In this document: positions 13,890 to 25,290 of the stretch, piece after piece | Layout: each line of letters begins with the position of its first letter | Position numbering within the stretch: position 1 is the first letter of the stretch | From: Cheiracanthium punctorium | Lineage: Eukaryota; Arthropoda; Arachnida; Araneae; Cheiracanthiidae | Reading direction: 5' to 3' | DNA length: 64,000 bases | NCBI GenBank assembly: GCA_038373885.1 | Contig: JAWZYV010016535.1 | Span: 186,001 to 250,000 of the forward strand | Program-made: the position numbers and the translations under genes | Notes under the pieces: generated by a model | Databases searched by the model: none | Seen by the model: the letters and a program-made list of their open reading frames with translations, nothing else | Told to the model about the DNA's origin: nothing

Positions 13890-14145
13890 TTTGGCGCCAA
13901 ATTTGGCGATATTTCGGCGAAACTCGTCAATGTCGACGACATTTGCCGAGATATTAAGCATGGACCAACAATGACAGATTATCGCCAAATTTGGCGATAT
14001 TTCGCCAAAACACGCCAAGAACGATGACAAATGGCGATACTTTGGGCATGGACGAAATGACTGACTATCTCCAAATTTGGCGACATTTCAGCAAAACTCG
14101 CCAAAGTCCAGGACAGTCGGCGAGATTTTGGGCATGTACCAAACA
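13890..14145. repeat. ~87-bp tandem repeat with CGCCAAATTTGGCG core
   Basis: Three degenerate units have cores at about 13896, 13984 and 14070 (spacing 88 and 86). Each carries the palindrome-like GCCAAATTTGGCG followed by ATTTCGGC/GCCAAAAC and a GGGCATGGAC phrase. A more diverged copy lies near 13605-13690. Confidence 0.7.
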
Positions 14146-14637
14146 ATGACTGTCTACAGTTGTATTATAATGAAGATGTCCATAGACATTAAAGTACTGA
14201 AATTCTTTTCGGTGGTCCTGTAAATAAACTCTCAAGTAGATTGGAACCAAAAATCGAGATGCACAACTAGATGTTACAACAATCTTATATATAAAATTTC
14301 ATAATAGTTTTTGAGGTTTGAGAGTTAAATATACACACACGTCACTAAAAGTCACCAAGCTTGGCGACTTTTGGCACAGTTCTTGAGGGAGGCACGTGAC
14401 CGTGGTCGGACCATTACCTAACTTATGTGGTAAGACGGTATTGTGCTTGAAATGGATGAATGCCCCTAAAATTGCCATTGACCGTAATGTATTGGAAATC
14501 TTTTGAGTGTTCCTGTAGCAGAACTGTAAATGATAAAGACACCTTTTTTAATGGAGAAATTCATTTTCTAACTCTTTTCAGCATATATCACTTCTGAGTC
14601 GTTTGAAATAGCCCAATACCTCTAAAAAACGCTTTGA

Positions 14638-15156
14638 TGAATTTCGGCCCATAGAGCGTAATGTATTTCGAATCTTTTAGGCGGTTCTGTAGATAAACTA
14701 TCCAGTCGAATGGAACCGAAAGGGGAAGTGAACAACTAGATGTTACAACAATCCTAAATATAAAGTTTCAACATTCTACGCCTAATAGTTTTTGAGATAT
14801 GCGAGTTTAATGAATTTCGGCCCATTGAGCGTAATGTATTTCGAATGTTTTGGGCGGTCCTATAGATAAACTATCCAGTCGAATGGAACCAAAAGGGGAA
14901 GTGCACAACTAGATGTTACAACTATCCAAAATATGAAGTTTCGAAATTCTACGCCTAATAGTTTTTGAGTTAGGCGAGTTTAATGAATTTCGGCCCATAG
15001 AGCGTAATGTATTTCGAATCTTTTGGGCGGTCCTGTACATAAACTATACATTCGATTGCAACCAAAAGGGGAGGTGCACAACTAGATCATAGAACAATCC
15101 TAAATATCAAATCTCAACATTCTACGACCAATAGTTTTTGAGATATGCGAGTTACA
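14638..15156. repeat. 173-bp tandem repeat, three units
   Basis: Units begin TGAATTTCGGCCCAT at 14638, 14811 and 14984, an exact 173-bp period. Each contains AGCGTAATGTATTTCGAAT, ATAAACTATCCAGTCGAATG and ACAACTAGATGTTACAAC. Older, more diverged units are visible at about 13735-13870, 14170-14330 and 14480-14560, and at 33300-33560. Confidence 0.85.
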
Positions 15157-15160
15157 TACA

Positions 15161-15184
15161 TACGTACGTACGTACGTACGTACA
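15161..15184. repeat. (TACG)n microsatellite
   Basis: A self-complementary TACG run directly follows the last 173-bp unit. Confidence 0.85.
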
Positions 15185-15399
15185 GACGGCATGGAAAAAC
15201 TGACCACAATAGACCGGCCGCTGGTCAAAATGAGTTGCAGACGCGTTTATATGATCGTGCATGCTAGCCTACGATGAGATGCATCGAAAAAATTCTTAAA
15301 ATTAAATTTAGAGGTAGTCAAAATCGGTTTTTTATTCGAAATTTGGCCCCCAAAATTTTTCGGGATCACATCACTTCCTTATACTACGTACAAGGAAGT

Positions 15400-16276
15400 A
15401 ATAAGAAAAACTAACCATTATGTAGATCAAAATAGGTAGTAATAATAGTTCTTTATGGTAAGCACCATCTACAAAAATGCCTTGTGAGTACAAATAAATA
15501 GTTTTTTTAACAAAATTAATTTTCCATAGTTTTACAAAAATTATCCCCATAGTTTAGCATAATTTGCTTCCACTTAAAAAAATTCCCTCTATAGAATTCT
15601 CAGCATGAGGCAGTTTGACGAGATCGCTATATCATGCATTCCATTCCTATTCTAAAAAACAAAGCGTATTTTGCTTTATCTTGCACTCATTATTCTTCCT
15701 ATTTACAAAAAATTAATCAAAACAACATTTCTCTCCTTCATAATATATATTAAATGAATTTCGAAAAGTAATCCTTGCAAGGATCAGAAAATTCCCCAAC
15801 GCAATGATTAATTACTAAAATGTCAAAAAATCCTCCAGTGTGTGAAAAGTAAATGAGTTTTCTGGTTTCAGAATAATCATTATAAGGGAAAATGCGGGGG
15901 AAAAAAATGTTTCTTGGTTATCCGATTTTGCGCTCTTCCTCTTAGACAACTATATTCCAGGAAAGTTATTTTTACCGAAGAAAAGACATTTGGTTTTCTA
16001 TGTAGGTAGAAAAACCTCTGAGTGGTGTCTCCTGGATGTTAAGGCATTTCAATAAAATCTTTCGTCAGAAATCTTGCGAAATATTAAACGCTCAAGCAAT
16101 TTTCTTCTGAATCTTTAATTTCCGAAACAATCTGATTCTTAAAATGTTATTCAGATGCTTTGTGTTTGTAAAAGATAATTTTGGGTAAAAAAGAGTCCTT
16201 AGAGGGAGGGTTAGGTTGTAAGTTATCCAAAAATCTGAAAAGGGGAATGGAATAAACTCAACAAACACTCATCGAA
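15400..16276. other. Noncoding DNA, nothing recognised
   Basis: No exon or repeat end is seen between the two elements that flank this stretch. Confidence 0.5.
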
Positions 16277-16807
16277 CCCAGACAGCACATAAGCTTAAAT
16301 CAAGCTTGACATTTCTTTGAATTTGGCGTATTAATACAAGCTTGACAAATCAACTCATTTTAAGCTCGCAGCAAGCTTGCAGGAGTCAAGTTGAATTGTC
16401 AAGCTGGAATACAGCTTGATTTTTCCTTTCGAAAGCGAGCGTTACTGGCGCCATCTGTGAAAGAGAATGGACATTAATTGTCTAGCGTTTCTCAAATTTG
16501 CTCAATAAAGGAAAGTTCGTAAAAGTTGTGTTTTATTTTATTATCCCACAAAAACCTGGACATTAGAACACGCAAGGGGAAGGAATGAATGGGATAAGCC
16601 CCTCTGAAGTGTAACACGAGGGGAGTTTTAGTTTTGTTTACATCTAATTGGCATTAGTATTTCCATTAATATTTACATATCATGGGAAAATAAGCTTGAA
16701 ATTAATGGGGGAAAATAAAAGAAACTTATCAGTATCACCCATACTTATCGATCAGGCCAGAAAATGGCGTGACAAGAGTCACTTCAAACTTTAGTCATAT
16801 CTGCCCG

Positions 16808-16880
16808 AGGCATAATGACGGAACGGTTAGCACGCGGGCTCCCCAGCCCGTAGTTCCCGGGATCGAACCCAGCCTCCGAC
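16808..16880 (+). mobile_element. tRNA-like module (SINE head or tRNA pseudogene)
   Basis: An A-box-like GGAACGGTTAGCACGCGGG is followed by an anticodon-arm-like CGGGCTCCCCAGCCCG and a B-box-like GGGATCGAACCC at 16859-16870. Spacing fits a tRNA-derived pol III promoter. The acceptor stem does not close well, so it is called a SINE head or pseudo-tRNA and not a functional tRNA gene. Confidence 0.55.
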
Positions 16881-16954
16881 GTTTGATGGAAACAGATTAA
16901 AATAACTTAAAATTTCAGCATAGAGGGGAAAATGCGCGGAAAAATAAAGTATGT

Positions 16955-16980
16955 GGGGCGCGTTCGCCAGCGGACGCCCC
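16955..16980. repeat. GC-rich hairpin
   Basis: GGGGCG faces CGCCCC around a central CGTTCGCCAGCGGA. It lies inside the CAAGCTTG element, just downstream of the tRNA-like module. Confidence 0.6.
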
Positions 16981-17223
16981 GTGAATTCAGAAATTTTTTT
17001 TTTTAGGAAAATTTTTTAAACTTGAAATTAAGCTTGCTATGTCAAGCTTGATTCAAGCTTGCTATGTCAAGCTTAATGCAAGCTGGGCAAGTGTAAACTA
17101 GAACACTTGATTCAAGCATGCATTAAGCTTACACGCTTGAAATTTTCAAGCTTAATTCAAGTTTATTGACTTGATAAATCAAGCTTGCTGCAAGTTTGAT
17201 GCAAGTTTGCTATGCTATCTGGG

Positions 17224-18274
17224 AAACGTTGTCACCAACTGTTATATTTTAAACACGGCGATGAAAGAATAGTGTGGTTGTTTTCATAAAACCATTGATA
17301 TTTTGTATTTTACCTACACGACCGGGTTATCATCAGGCTACAACCTTTTTGTATTTTTTGATACAGAGATTTTTATTTCCATTGGCGAGCTAGGTACAGA
17401 AAAGAAACACACAAACGAAACATTTATAAACAAGAATGCAAAAAATACATGACATGCTTAGTTCATGAGGACCTTAACTTCCCAGTACTTATCATGTACG
17501 ATTGATGAAACAAAGACAGGATAGCGGGAAAAGTTGCCAGGCGTTCATATCTTCCTCTGTATTATTTATACTAATTCCATGAAAAGGTACTTGACGAGAT
17601 AATTGTGTCGAGTAAAAGTTTGAAAAGAGCCGCCGTTTTAGATATGGTCTCATAAATGGCGAGGATAGGATTCCACCAAGTTTTAAATGGTGTATACTTT
17701 CACGGAGACCATTCATAAGAATATTTCGAAAGATATCACGAACTATCAGCTTCATAGTAAAAAGAGATGGCAGCACAGTTTGTTCTTTTCCCGGCCAGAA
17801 AATCTGTTATATCGATGCCCAGGATACCATAGAGGCCAGGTCTTCGAGACTTGTTAGTTTCTTGTAAAGTAGAACTAACAAAAACACCGAAAATCCCTGT
17901 TATAACATTGGAATGACTCGTGCAAGTGATCGAAGTCACTTTGGGTTACCATTGGCATAAATTCCACAGAAAGTACTGACAAAATGCCTCCCAATTTATT
18001 GTCAAGTGATGTTAGTGCCAACGACAGAAGAAAGTAATACAGGAGAAAAAAGACACATCCAATCCTTTGACTTCACAAAATACGCCAAAATAAATAACTT
18101 CAAAATAAAAAATTGCATATATAGAAAAGTGCTAAGGATGCTACAGAGCGCTGTAAATTAAGATAGAATATAAGTTCGTTATCGGTGTAGAAAATTCAAT
18201 GCAGTTAAAAAAGATCAAGATGAATCTTAGAAAAACTTTTGTAACTAAAGGTAAGCTTTAAAGTTGACAATTAT
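17224..18274. other. Unassigned stretch, open in pieces on the minus strand
   Basis: Minus-strand frames 17492-17776 (94 codons) and 17736-17939 (67 codons) overlap and are less AT-biased than the surroundings. A further readable piece lies above 17939 in another frame. They could be a decayed protein gene, because a reading that hops frames is longer than expected here. I recognise no domain, so no gene is called. Confidence 0.3.
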
Positions 18275-18610
18275 TTTTTAAATTAATTTGTAAAATTTAT
18301 TTTTTATTTTGTATATTGTATATTATAGTGTAAAATACAAATGAAATTAATAATTATACCTGTAATATTAAAGCAAATATTACTTTATATTAATATAATT
18401 AGCAATTATTTAACATTTTAATGCAATATTTTACATTACCTACAATATAAGCTTATTAGTACTAAAGTGCTTTTTAGTTCACGCCAGTATTTTCTGTCGA
18501 CATAAGTTGTCGACCGCTTTGCTTCGACACGTTTCATTTTGCATCTTTCCACATGGTAACGGAGCATTCATTGAACTCAAATTTGGTACACAGCTTCTAA
18601 ATGGTAAATT
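18275..18610 (+). repeat. Direct repeat, left copy
   Basis: The stretch from TTTATTTTGTATATTGTAT, through ATTATACCTGTAATATTAAAG and a CTGTCGACATAAGTTGTCGACC phrase, to CATTGAACTCAA recurs in the same order and orientation at 20220-20475. The two copies differ by many substitutions and small indels. Confidence 0.65.
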
Positions 18611-20219
18611 CCATTGAGCTCAAATTTGGTAAAAGAAGCTGGTGTACTGCAGTGGAATAGAGACTAATGAACGAAAAAATTGTCATGGTTTGTGGGTGGG
18701 ATATCTCGGTGTCTTTGATTAATATGTATTTTTAAGAATATGCACATTTTCAGTAGATCTTTCTCTCACTTTTTGACATTCACAAAATCTATTATTTGAA
18801 ACATTTTTAACGTATCTGCCAATTTGATACTCTTAAATATCTTCAATGGTTTTAAATCTCGATATCTTATTAGTAAATGTACATTTCATTAGGATTATTC
18901 AAAAATATATGATTTTATCTAAGATGGATAACACTAGTCAATGGCATGCGCAGAAAAATATTCACAATAAGATCCAGGTACAAAAAGCATTTATGGATAT
19001 ATACGCTTTTTCCATCTGCAAGTGGGCCTTTTCTAGAATACATAAACTAGCCTGAGTTAAATTTAGGGCAACAAACGAAATTTAAGGAGGAGGGAAATGC
19101 CCGCCTCACGCAAATTACCTAAAATCCATTTTATTCTGATAAGAATTTTCGAACGCCCGCACTGCTTTATTAGGTGAAAATATTTCAATTAGTGAAAGCA
19201 TGATTAATTAAAGCAAATGTAACGAACATCATTTTAATTAGAGAAATATTTTTAATGTGGATAAAATAAATGGAAAAGAGGAAGGACTAATAAATGGAAA
19301 TAATGTAACATCTTCGAATTTAAAAATGCAAATTGGGTATGTATCTGATTTTTTAAAAAAAATTGCAAGCGACATTTGCGTATAACGAATTCTTGAGAAC
19401 GCTTTTCAGTCTGTTATGAATTATTTATTATACTGAATATTTATTAATTTTGAGTGCTTCAACGGAAAAGGAATATGTATTTGCCTCCACTACAGGTAAA
19501 TAATTATGGTACATGACCGATTTAAGTATAAATTAACTAAAAAATTAGCTAAAGGGAAGTATGTTTCAAATTAAATACAGAAACACACACAAAATATTTA
19601 TAATGCTGAATGTAATATTAATGTTTTAAGCATATACGTAAGTGATGTAGATATGTTATTCCTGCACAAAGTGAAACTATTCATAAAATTGCGATAAGTA
19701 ATCCTTCAATTGCTCGGCAGATATATCTATATATTTGGTACTTCCAATTAAAATGTGCTTAAACAAAATTAAAATTTTACTTAGAATATTTTCTTTAATG
19801 AATAATTCGGGGAAATAATTCACTTTAGGCGATTCGGGGAAAGATGGCAGTTTGGAGAAGAAGCAAGTTTGCTGCTTTTATTATTTTTTTAAACAAATAG
19901 CAATGCAGACCATCTTGTGTGAATAATCTTATCCCAGTGTACACGTGGATTGTCAATGTACCTTAATTCATCCGCTTTAATCTTCCTTGATCTGGAACTT
20001 GTGAGAAATTTACTTCGTGAGTAAGGTCCTTCCAATACCACATTGATCATGTTTAAAGTCAATAAACAAATATTTTAGAAATATAAGTGAGTGTGTAACA
20101 GCATTTTGTTACACACACAAGAAAAGCAGAAGTAGTCATAACCATGCAGCAATACGAAACTTAGCGCGTGTAGCATCATCAACGAACACTTGGGAGAAAG
20201 TACCACATGATTCAGAAAT
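18611..20219. other. AT-rich DNA between direct repeats
   Basis: No coding frame or motif is recognised between the two direct-repeat copies. The 69-codon plus frame at 18846-19055 looks random. Confidence 0.45.
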
Positions 20220-20475
20220 AAATTTTTAATGTTAAATTTTATTTTGTATATTGTATGTTATAATGTAAAGCACAAATAAAATTAATAATAATACCTCTAA
20301 TTAAAGTAAGTGTTATTTTATATTAATATAATTAAGAAATTATTTAATATTTTAATGTAATATTTTGCATTACCTTTTCTGTCGAAATAATTTGTAGACC
20401 GGTTTGCATGTTTCACGTTTCATGTTCCAACAGGGTAACGGTGCATTTCATTGAACTCAATTCTGGTACACATAT
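20220..20475 (+). repeat. Direct repeat, right copy
   Basis: Diverged second copy of 18275-18610, starting about 1.95 kb downstream. It is followed at about 20495-20540 by GGTATTGATTTTGGTGTGTA, a phrase shared with the tandem repeats at 59 kb. The pair could be old LTRs, but no retroelement coding lies between them; duplicate copies of a dispersed repeat is as likely. Confidence 0.6.
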
Positions 20476-22499
20476 TAGGGTCCGCCGTCGCACAACGGGT
20501 ATTGATTTTGGTGTGTATAGGACTCATAGCAGTTTTTTTTTTTATAAACATACCACTTGTTTCATGCTTCTTAACCAATTTGAGTTATTCATTTTCAAAG
20601 TTATGGGTTCCTCGTGAAACACACTGTATAAATGAAAGCTCATGTTTGTATTGCATTGAATTTTTCTAAATTCATATACTTATAGAAATTAATTAAAAGT
20701 TATGTTTGGAAATAAAAGAAAAACTGTAAGCCTAAGATAATTATTTTATGGTTAAACCCTGAACAAATTGCCGTCTCAAATATAAGAAAATGTAAAAGCA
20801 CACATAAAAAAATGCGTTTTATTTTTATTAATTCTAAGAACTTTTTGCATTGTACCTCTGTAATTTTTGCTTGAATGATTCATTAAGATATGGCAGATTA
20901 AGTTTTTATATTTACTGATTATTTTATTTAAGGAACGGTATATTAGGCACTGATACCTTAAAAATTCTTTTATTAACTTGTGAACGCTTTCCAAAAAGAA
21001 AAAAATAATAATAACATGTGAAAATTATGATTAAACTTACATAATTTTGCATTATAAATATTGTTCAAAAACATAAAATTAAATAAATAGGTTTCACTGA
21101 TTGCAAAATGTTAAAAAAGATAAACTCGTCTGTAAAATATTTAAACAAAGATGTGAAAATATTGATATCTGTATTTAAATATTTATTATATAATTTTTGT
21201 GTGTTTTGAAAATTACTATTAAAAAATGTACGTACAGTTAATTAAATGCTTGTGAATTTAGTAACGGACGACAATACTGTCAAAAGGCTGTAAAACATCA
21301 AGTAAATAGAAATTTTACTCTTGTACAACTTCAATGTTTAATTACCGTATGAGCAGCTAATTGCAGAAAATAAAATTAATAAAACCACAGATTACCTATC
21401 TGCAATTCTCTCAATAGTGCTTTGAAATAAAACATTCAACTGAAATGTTATGATATAGAGTTTACATAGTATATGCAAGTACTCATCACTATGATAAATT
21501 AAGGAAATAAAAATGTGGTAGGCAAATAAGAGAGAAGTCAATTTTTGACAGTTTCTAATTTAACTCCATTTAAAATTTATATACATTTGATTGTACGAAG
21601 TCTGTTGTTTAACTTGCATAAAATATTCAAAGCACTACTTCATTTAGTAAATAAAGAAATGAAGCAAACACAATACTTACGTTTTACTTAAATTTCAGTT
21701 TAAATAAAGGGTACAGAATAAAAGCTTGCATATTTAGATAAAAAATAAAGATAAATAAACATAAAGTATGTTTCTTAATTAAGAAGTTCAAATAAAAAAT
21801 AATTTATTAATTGAGTTCAAGATAACTAAAAGTGGGATAAAAAAGTCAAAACGAAATAAAAGAGAAAAAGTAAATTGGAGCCACATAAAGGACAATAAAA
21901 TACACTTTTGCTTAGTCTTGATTAATTTTCTATAAAACTGAAGAAAAAATCTTGCTTTGATACAGCAGATAAGTATTGTTATTTAAAATAATGAAAAGCT
22001 GACGCTGTGAAAATTCTAAACATTAATTGATCCTTTCTTACGAGTTCATTTACTATGTTATTTCAACAAAAACATTTATTGAGACATAAAAATAATTGAA
22101 AAATGTATGAGAGTTATTTATTTATGCATGTCCTAAATTATTAAGCATACATTACGTAAAAATAAAAGTTTCTCGATCAAGTATGCAATAAAAGAGAAGT
22201 GTAAAAAACTATCATCAATAAATTCTCACTAATAATTATCTTGTTGTAAATAGAAAAATTTCTACAAAAAAAGAATATTTGGAATACGTAATGTCTAAAC
22301 TTAAATTGACCAAAATGCTACATAAAATAAAGTACGTTTCTCACTTGAGAAAGGAAACTAAAGTTTCAGCAATATAAAATTTCCAGGCATGACATAGTGT
22401 GATTTGAAATTTTTAAAAGCCCTTCCATCACCAACTGTTATTTCCTACAGAATATGATGAATGCATTTTTATAAAGAAAAGTAAATACTGATTTTTTCA
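20476..22499. other. AT-rich DNA, nothing recognised
   Basis: Very AT-rich sequence without a recognisable exon, element end or RNA gene, apart from the short 59-kb-type phrase at its left edge. Confidence 0.5.
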
Positions 22500-22810
22500 T
22501 TCTTTACATTCTTTTGTCTTTTAAAACCGGAAAGCTGCGACTTCTATTGAAACTTCCGTGGGATATATTAACGTAGGCTTACATATAGTTTCGTTAGTTG
22601 TAAAGAAACCATTAAAAAATGATGAATGCAATAAACCCTTTTATTTTCGAGAAATATATTTATAAACATGGTATACTGTAATTTAATCCATATCATCATA
22701 TCAAATTTTCTAATACTATCTACTACTTGATACTATCAATCTTCATTCTTCCCCTTAAATGCTAAATTTAAATATTTAGACTCTTCATGGTTCAGCAGGA
22801 TAAATTAGTT
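22500..22810 (+). repeat. Dispersed repeat, family C
   Basis: CTTCCGTGGGATATATTAACG (near 22552), an ATGCAATAAACCCTTTTATT-like middle and the ending AAATGCTAAATTTAAA...TTTAGA match, in order, 52440-52740 (there CGCGGGATATATTAACGCG). No coding. Confidence 0.55.
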
Positions 22811-23251
22811 TATTTATCTTAATCTAGTTAAAAATATCAAATTCTGTAATCTAGAAGATCTATTTACAATAGTACAAACTGCGTATATGACGCAAATTTT
22901 ATGGCAGCGATAATAAATCTCATGCTATAATTTATGACGTAACGTTTCTGACTGAAGAAAAACGAGTGGTTAGTGGAGTTTGTTCATCCGGTTATTTCAC
23001 GTAAGTAGTTTTCAAAAGCAGTAATACTAAAACGTTCAAAGACGTCTTGAATTTTTTCTTTTACATACGGCCGTTATAGAGGAAAGTAAAATCCAATGTT
23101 AAAAATATAAGTATAAGAATCAAGTTCTTACAGCTAGAAAAATTGAAAATGCAATCTTATGCTTCAAATTTAATTATACTTCTCACTAAAATAATGCATT
23201 GTAAAGATTCCTTTCAAAAACATATAAAAGCACTCAGCACTCTATATATAT
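22811..23251. other. AT-rich DNA, nothing recognised
   Basis: No feature is visible between the family-C repeat and the MITE. Confidence 0.5.
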
Positions 23252-23624
23252 ACAGTGTGGTCGCTAAAGTCCATTGTTACCCCGATAACTTCTGAACGTG
23301 AAGAGATATAGCCATAGAAGGAGGGGCAGTAAAGTACATAGTAATGAGTTGCCATGCGCTACACAAAGTAGCCACTTGCAATGCCACCTGACGGCTAACT
23401 TCGGAGTTACCGTACATATCTCAATAATGATCCGAGATACGGGGCTAACTCCAAACGGTTTAAGTCCAAGAACGCTAACTCCAAATATAGCCGCCATGTG
23501 CAGCTGCAAGAGGTTTTCTTGTGTAGCGCAGGACAATTTTACTATACCTTGATCCCACTTTTATGAATTTAGATTTTGCCGTTTAGAAAATGTTGGCGTG
23601 ACAACGGACTTTAGCCGACGCACC
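23252..23624. mobile_element. 373-bp MITE with GGTCGCTAAAGTCC ends
   Basis: The left end GTGTGGTCGCTAAAGTCC and the inverted right end GGTGCGTCGGCTAAAGTCC pair over about 25-30 bp, continuing through TTGTTAC/TTGTCAC. The interior is GC-richer than the surroundings, with repeated GCTAACTCC words. Two antisense-overlapping frames (23264-23536 minus, 23298-23552 plus) arise only because the element is GC-rich and near-palindromic. The element sits next to TATATATA on the left and a (GT)n run on the right. The superfamily is not assigned. Confidence 0.7.

Positions 23625-23655
<31 letters not shown>
23625..23655. repeat. (GT)n microsatellite
   Basis: GT run with one GC step, directly at the right end of the MITE. 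Confidence 0.9.
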
Positions 23656-24619
23656 CACATACAACGTGTCACAAAATCATTGATCTCAGCTTTTATTCCT
23701 TAAATATTCATCAAAGAGATGATTAAAAAGTTACGTACAAAAAAGGTAGGAAATTCTATGAAATCGATTAAAATCTTCAGGGATTTAAGTTTGAATAAAT
23801 ATAAATTTAAGTTTTTGCACGACCCTCGTTAAAAATAAATCAAATTTTCAATTAGAAAAATATGCCATATATATTATTAAGATGACCTACAAAATTTTAC
23901 AAAATAAAATTGGTCAGAGGCTAGACGTAGCTTTGAGTATAAACCGTTTAGAAGAAGATTGCAATTATTTTATTTCGTAATTTTGGTACAACCCCTGAAA
24001 TGTGATCGTCTGACATGATTTTTATTTATTTACTTATTTATTTTTTTGCCTTCAAGATCCATTGAAAAGTGGTTCAAATTAGCACATATTTAATTTCATA
24101 TCTCTGGGACTTTGAATGATAAAATGCTCATATTTTACATGTCAGCTGATTTGTACATGGAGCACATTTTTCTAATTGGGAAGTATGCTGTATGGTACCG
24201 TACAAAAATTTAAATTTTGCATTTACTCAAATTTAGTCTCCCGTAAATTTTAATAAATTCCATGAAATTCCTTAACTTTTTTTTTAAACGTAACTTCATA
24301 AACTACTTACTTTTACTGTAATTCATTATATATATGTATGATCAATAGTAAAAAAGCCGAAGTCAATGTTTTTGGGACCTTCTAAACATGTGTGTGTGAG
24401 TTACAGACACTTCTGTTTATTGCTTTTTTTATGATTCACTTTCCAATTACAGCGGTAACTGATTGATAATTAAAAGTGTTTTCCTGTATTTTCGAAGTAT
24501 TACGCCTATCCTCAACGAACTCTCTACATTCAAGCATATCCGAGACGTAACAGCAACCAGCATTTGCTTTTTATATCTGCAAGAGCTATGATTGGGGCAA
24601 ATCCGGTGATTGACAGCCA
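23656..24619. other. AT-rich DNA, nothing recognised
   Basis: No exon, RNA gene or repeat end is seen. Confidence 0.5.
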
Positions 24620-25290
24620 GATAAGGAAATTAGCATTTAGCAGCAGAGACGCATGGTGCCACAAGCTTTAAAGGTAGAACACCTCCGACCTTGCTCTCCT
24701 GCAGCAAGTACGGCTCCAGCGAAGACAGATATAAAGGCCATAGTTCTCCGAATTTTTCTTTTAGAACTTTAGATTCGTATAATTCACGATTCCACACGTT
24801 AAATTTGGATCTTGCATAATTCATAGACTATCTAAAAAGTTCAACGGCCCCCTCCGAAAATTCAGCCAGTAGTCGCCTTTGTCCTGCAGAATCATTCAAG
24901 TTTACATTCCAGTCCCTTGTTCCATTTATTTCAGCTTTGTGATATTTTAAGTAAGTTAAAATAAATAAAATTAAAATTTACCAAAGCTTATCGATATGAT
25001 GGTAATTATCATTCTAAAATTAATTCGAATTCGTGCATGATTCTCTGAGATTGCCCTCTTTAATGTAAAGTTGTTGTTTTCCTCGTAACAGAAAGTCTGA
25101 GAATTCGTTTACCTCCTTTCCTAGTTTTTATCTTCTCTGCCCAAGCCTTTTCTTTGGCTCAATATTCAGAATATGCCTCACTAAATAAAGCCCGCTGACG
25201 TCACCTGTCCAGTTGTCACCTTTTGTTGTCGTCCACTGTATCACGTGAGGCTATGTGACCTCGAGCATATGGGGTCTCACAATACCCTCC
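24620..25290 (-). mobile_element. Doubtful LTR-type retroelement remnant
   Basis: Read on the minus strand, a GC-richer block begins TGTGAGACCCCATATGC (near 25290). It passes AGCGGGCTTTATTTAGTGAGG (near 25190) and ends in a 64-codon frame (24630-24824) with REL.ESKVLKEKFGELWPLY. A TGTGAG start, a TTTATTTAG box and a short frame just downstream recall the LTR and gag start of gypsy-type elements. No second LTR, primer-binding site, protease or polymerase is present. It could equally be a chance GC-rich block or a decayed exon. Confidence 0.25.

Larger units (their letters stand above)
13444..15399. mobile_element. 1.96-kb element with ACTTCCTTG ends, built of tandem repeats
   Basis: The left end reads ACTTCCTTGCACGT. 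The right end is its near-exact inverse, ACGTACAAGGAAGT, differing at one base. Between them are three kinds of internal tandem or degenerate repeats and a (TACG)n run, and no coding frame. Phrases of the same internal units recur at 33215-33500, so the family is dispersed. The structure fits a nonautonomous DNA transposon that has been colonised by, or is built of, tandem units. No target duplication could be defined. Confidence 0.5.
16277..17223. mobile_element. 947-bp element with CCCAGAYAGCA ends and CAAGCTTG arrays
   Basis: The left end starts CCCAGACAGCAC and the right end ends GCTATGCTATCTGGG, which inverted gives CCCAGATAGCATAGC. The ends therefore form terminal inverted repeats of about 11 bp. 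Inside each end is a cluster of AAGCTTG or CAAGCTTG words, about five on the left (16290-16420) and more than ten on the right (17030-17215). The centre holds a tRNA-like module. No open frame is present. Subterminal arrays of one short word are typical of transposase-binding ends, so a nonautonomous DNA transposon is the likeliest reading. A clear target duplication was not seen. Confidence 0.6.

Noticed and set aside
16808..16880. Functional tRNA gene
   Set aside because: The acceptor stem does not pair and the anticodon loop has the wrong length; it is better read as a SINE head or pseudo-tRNA.
23264..23552. Two antisense-overlapping frames of 84-90 codons
   Set aside because: They lie wholly within the near-palindromic, GC-richer MITE at 23252-23624.
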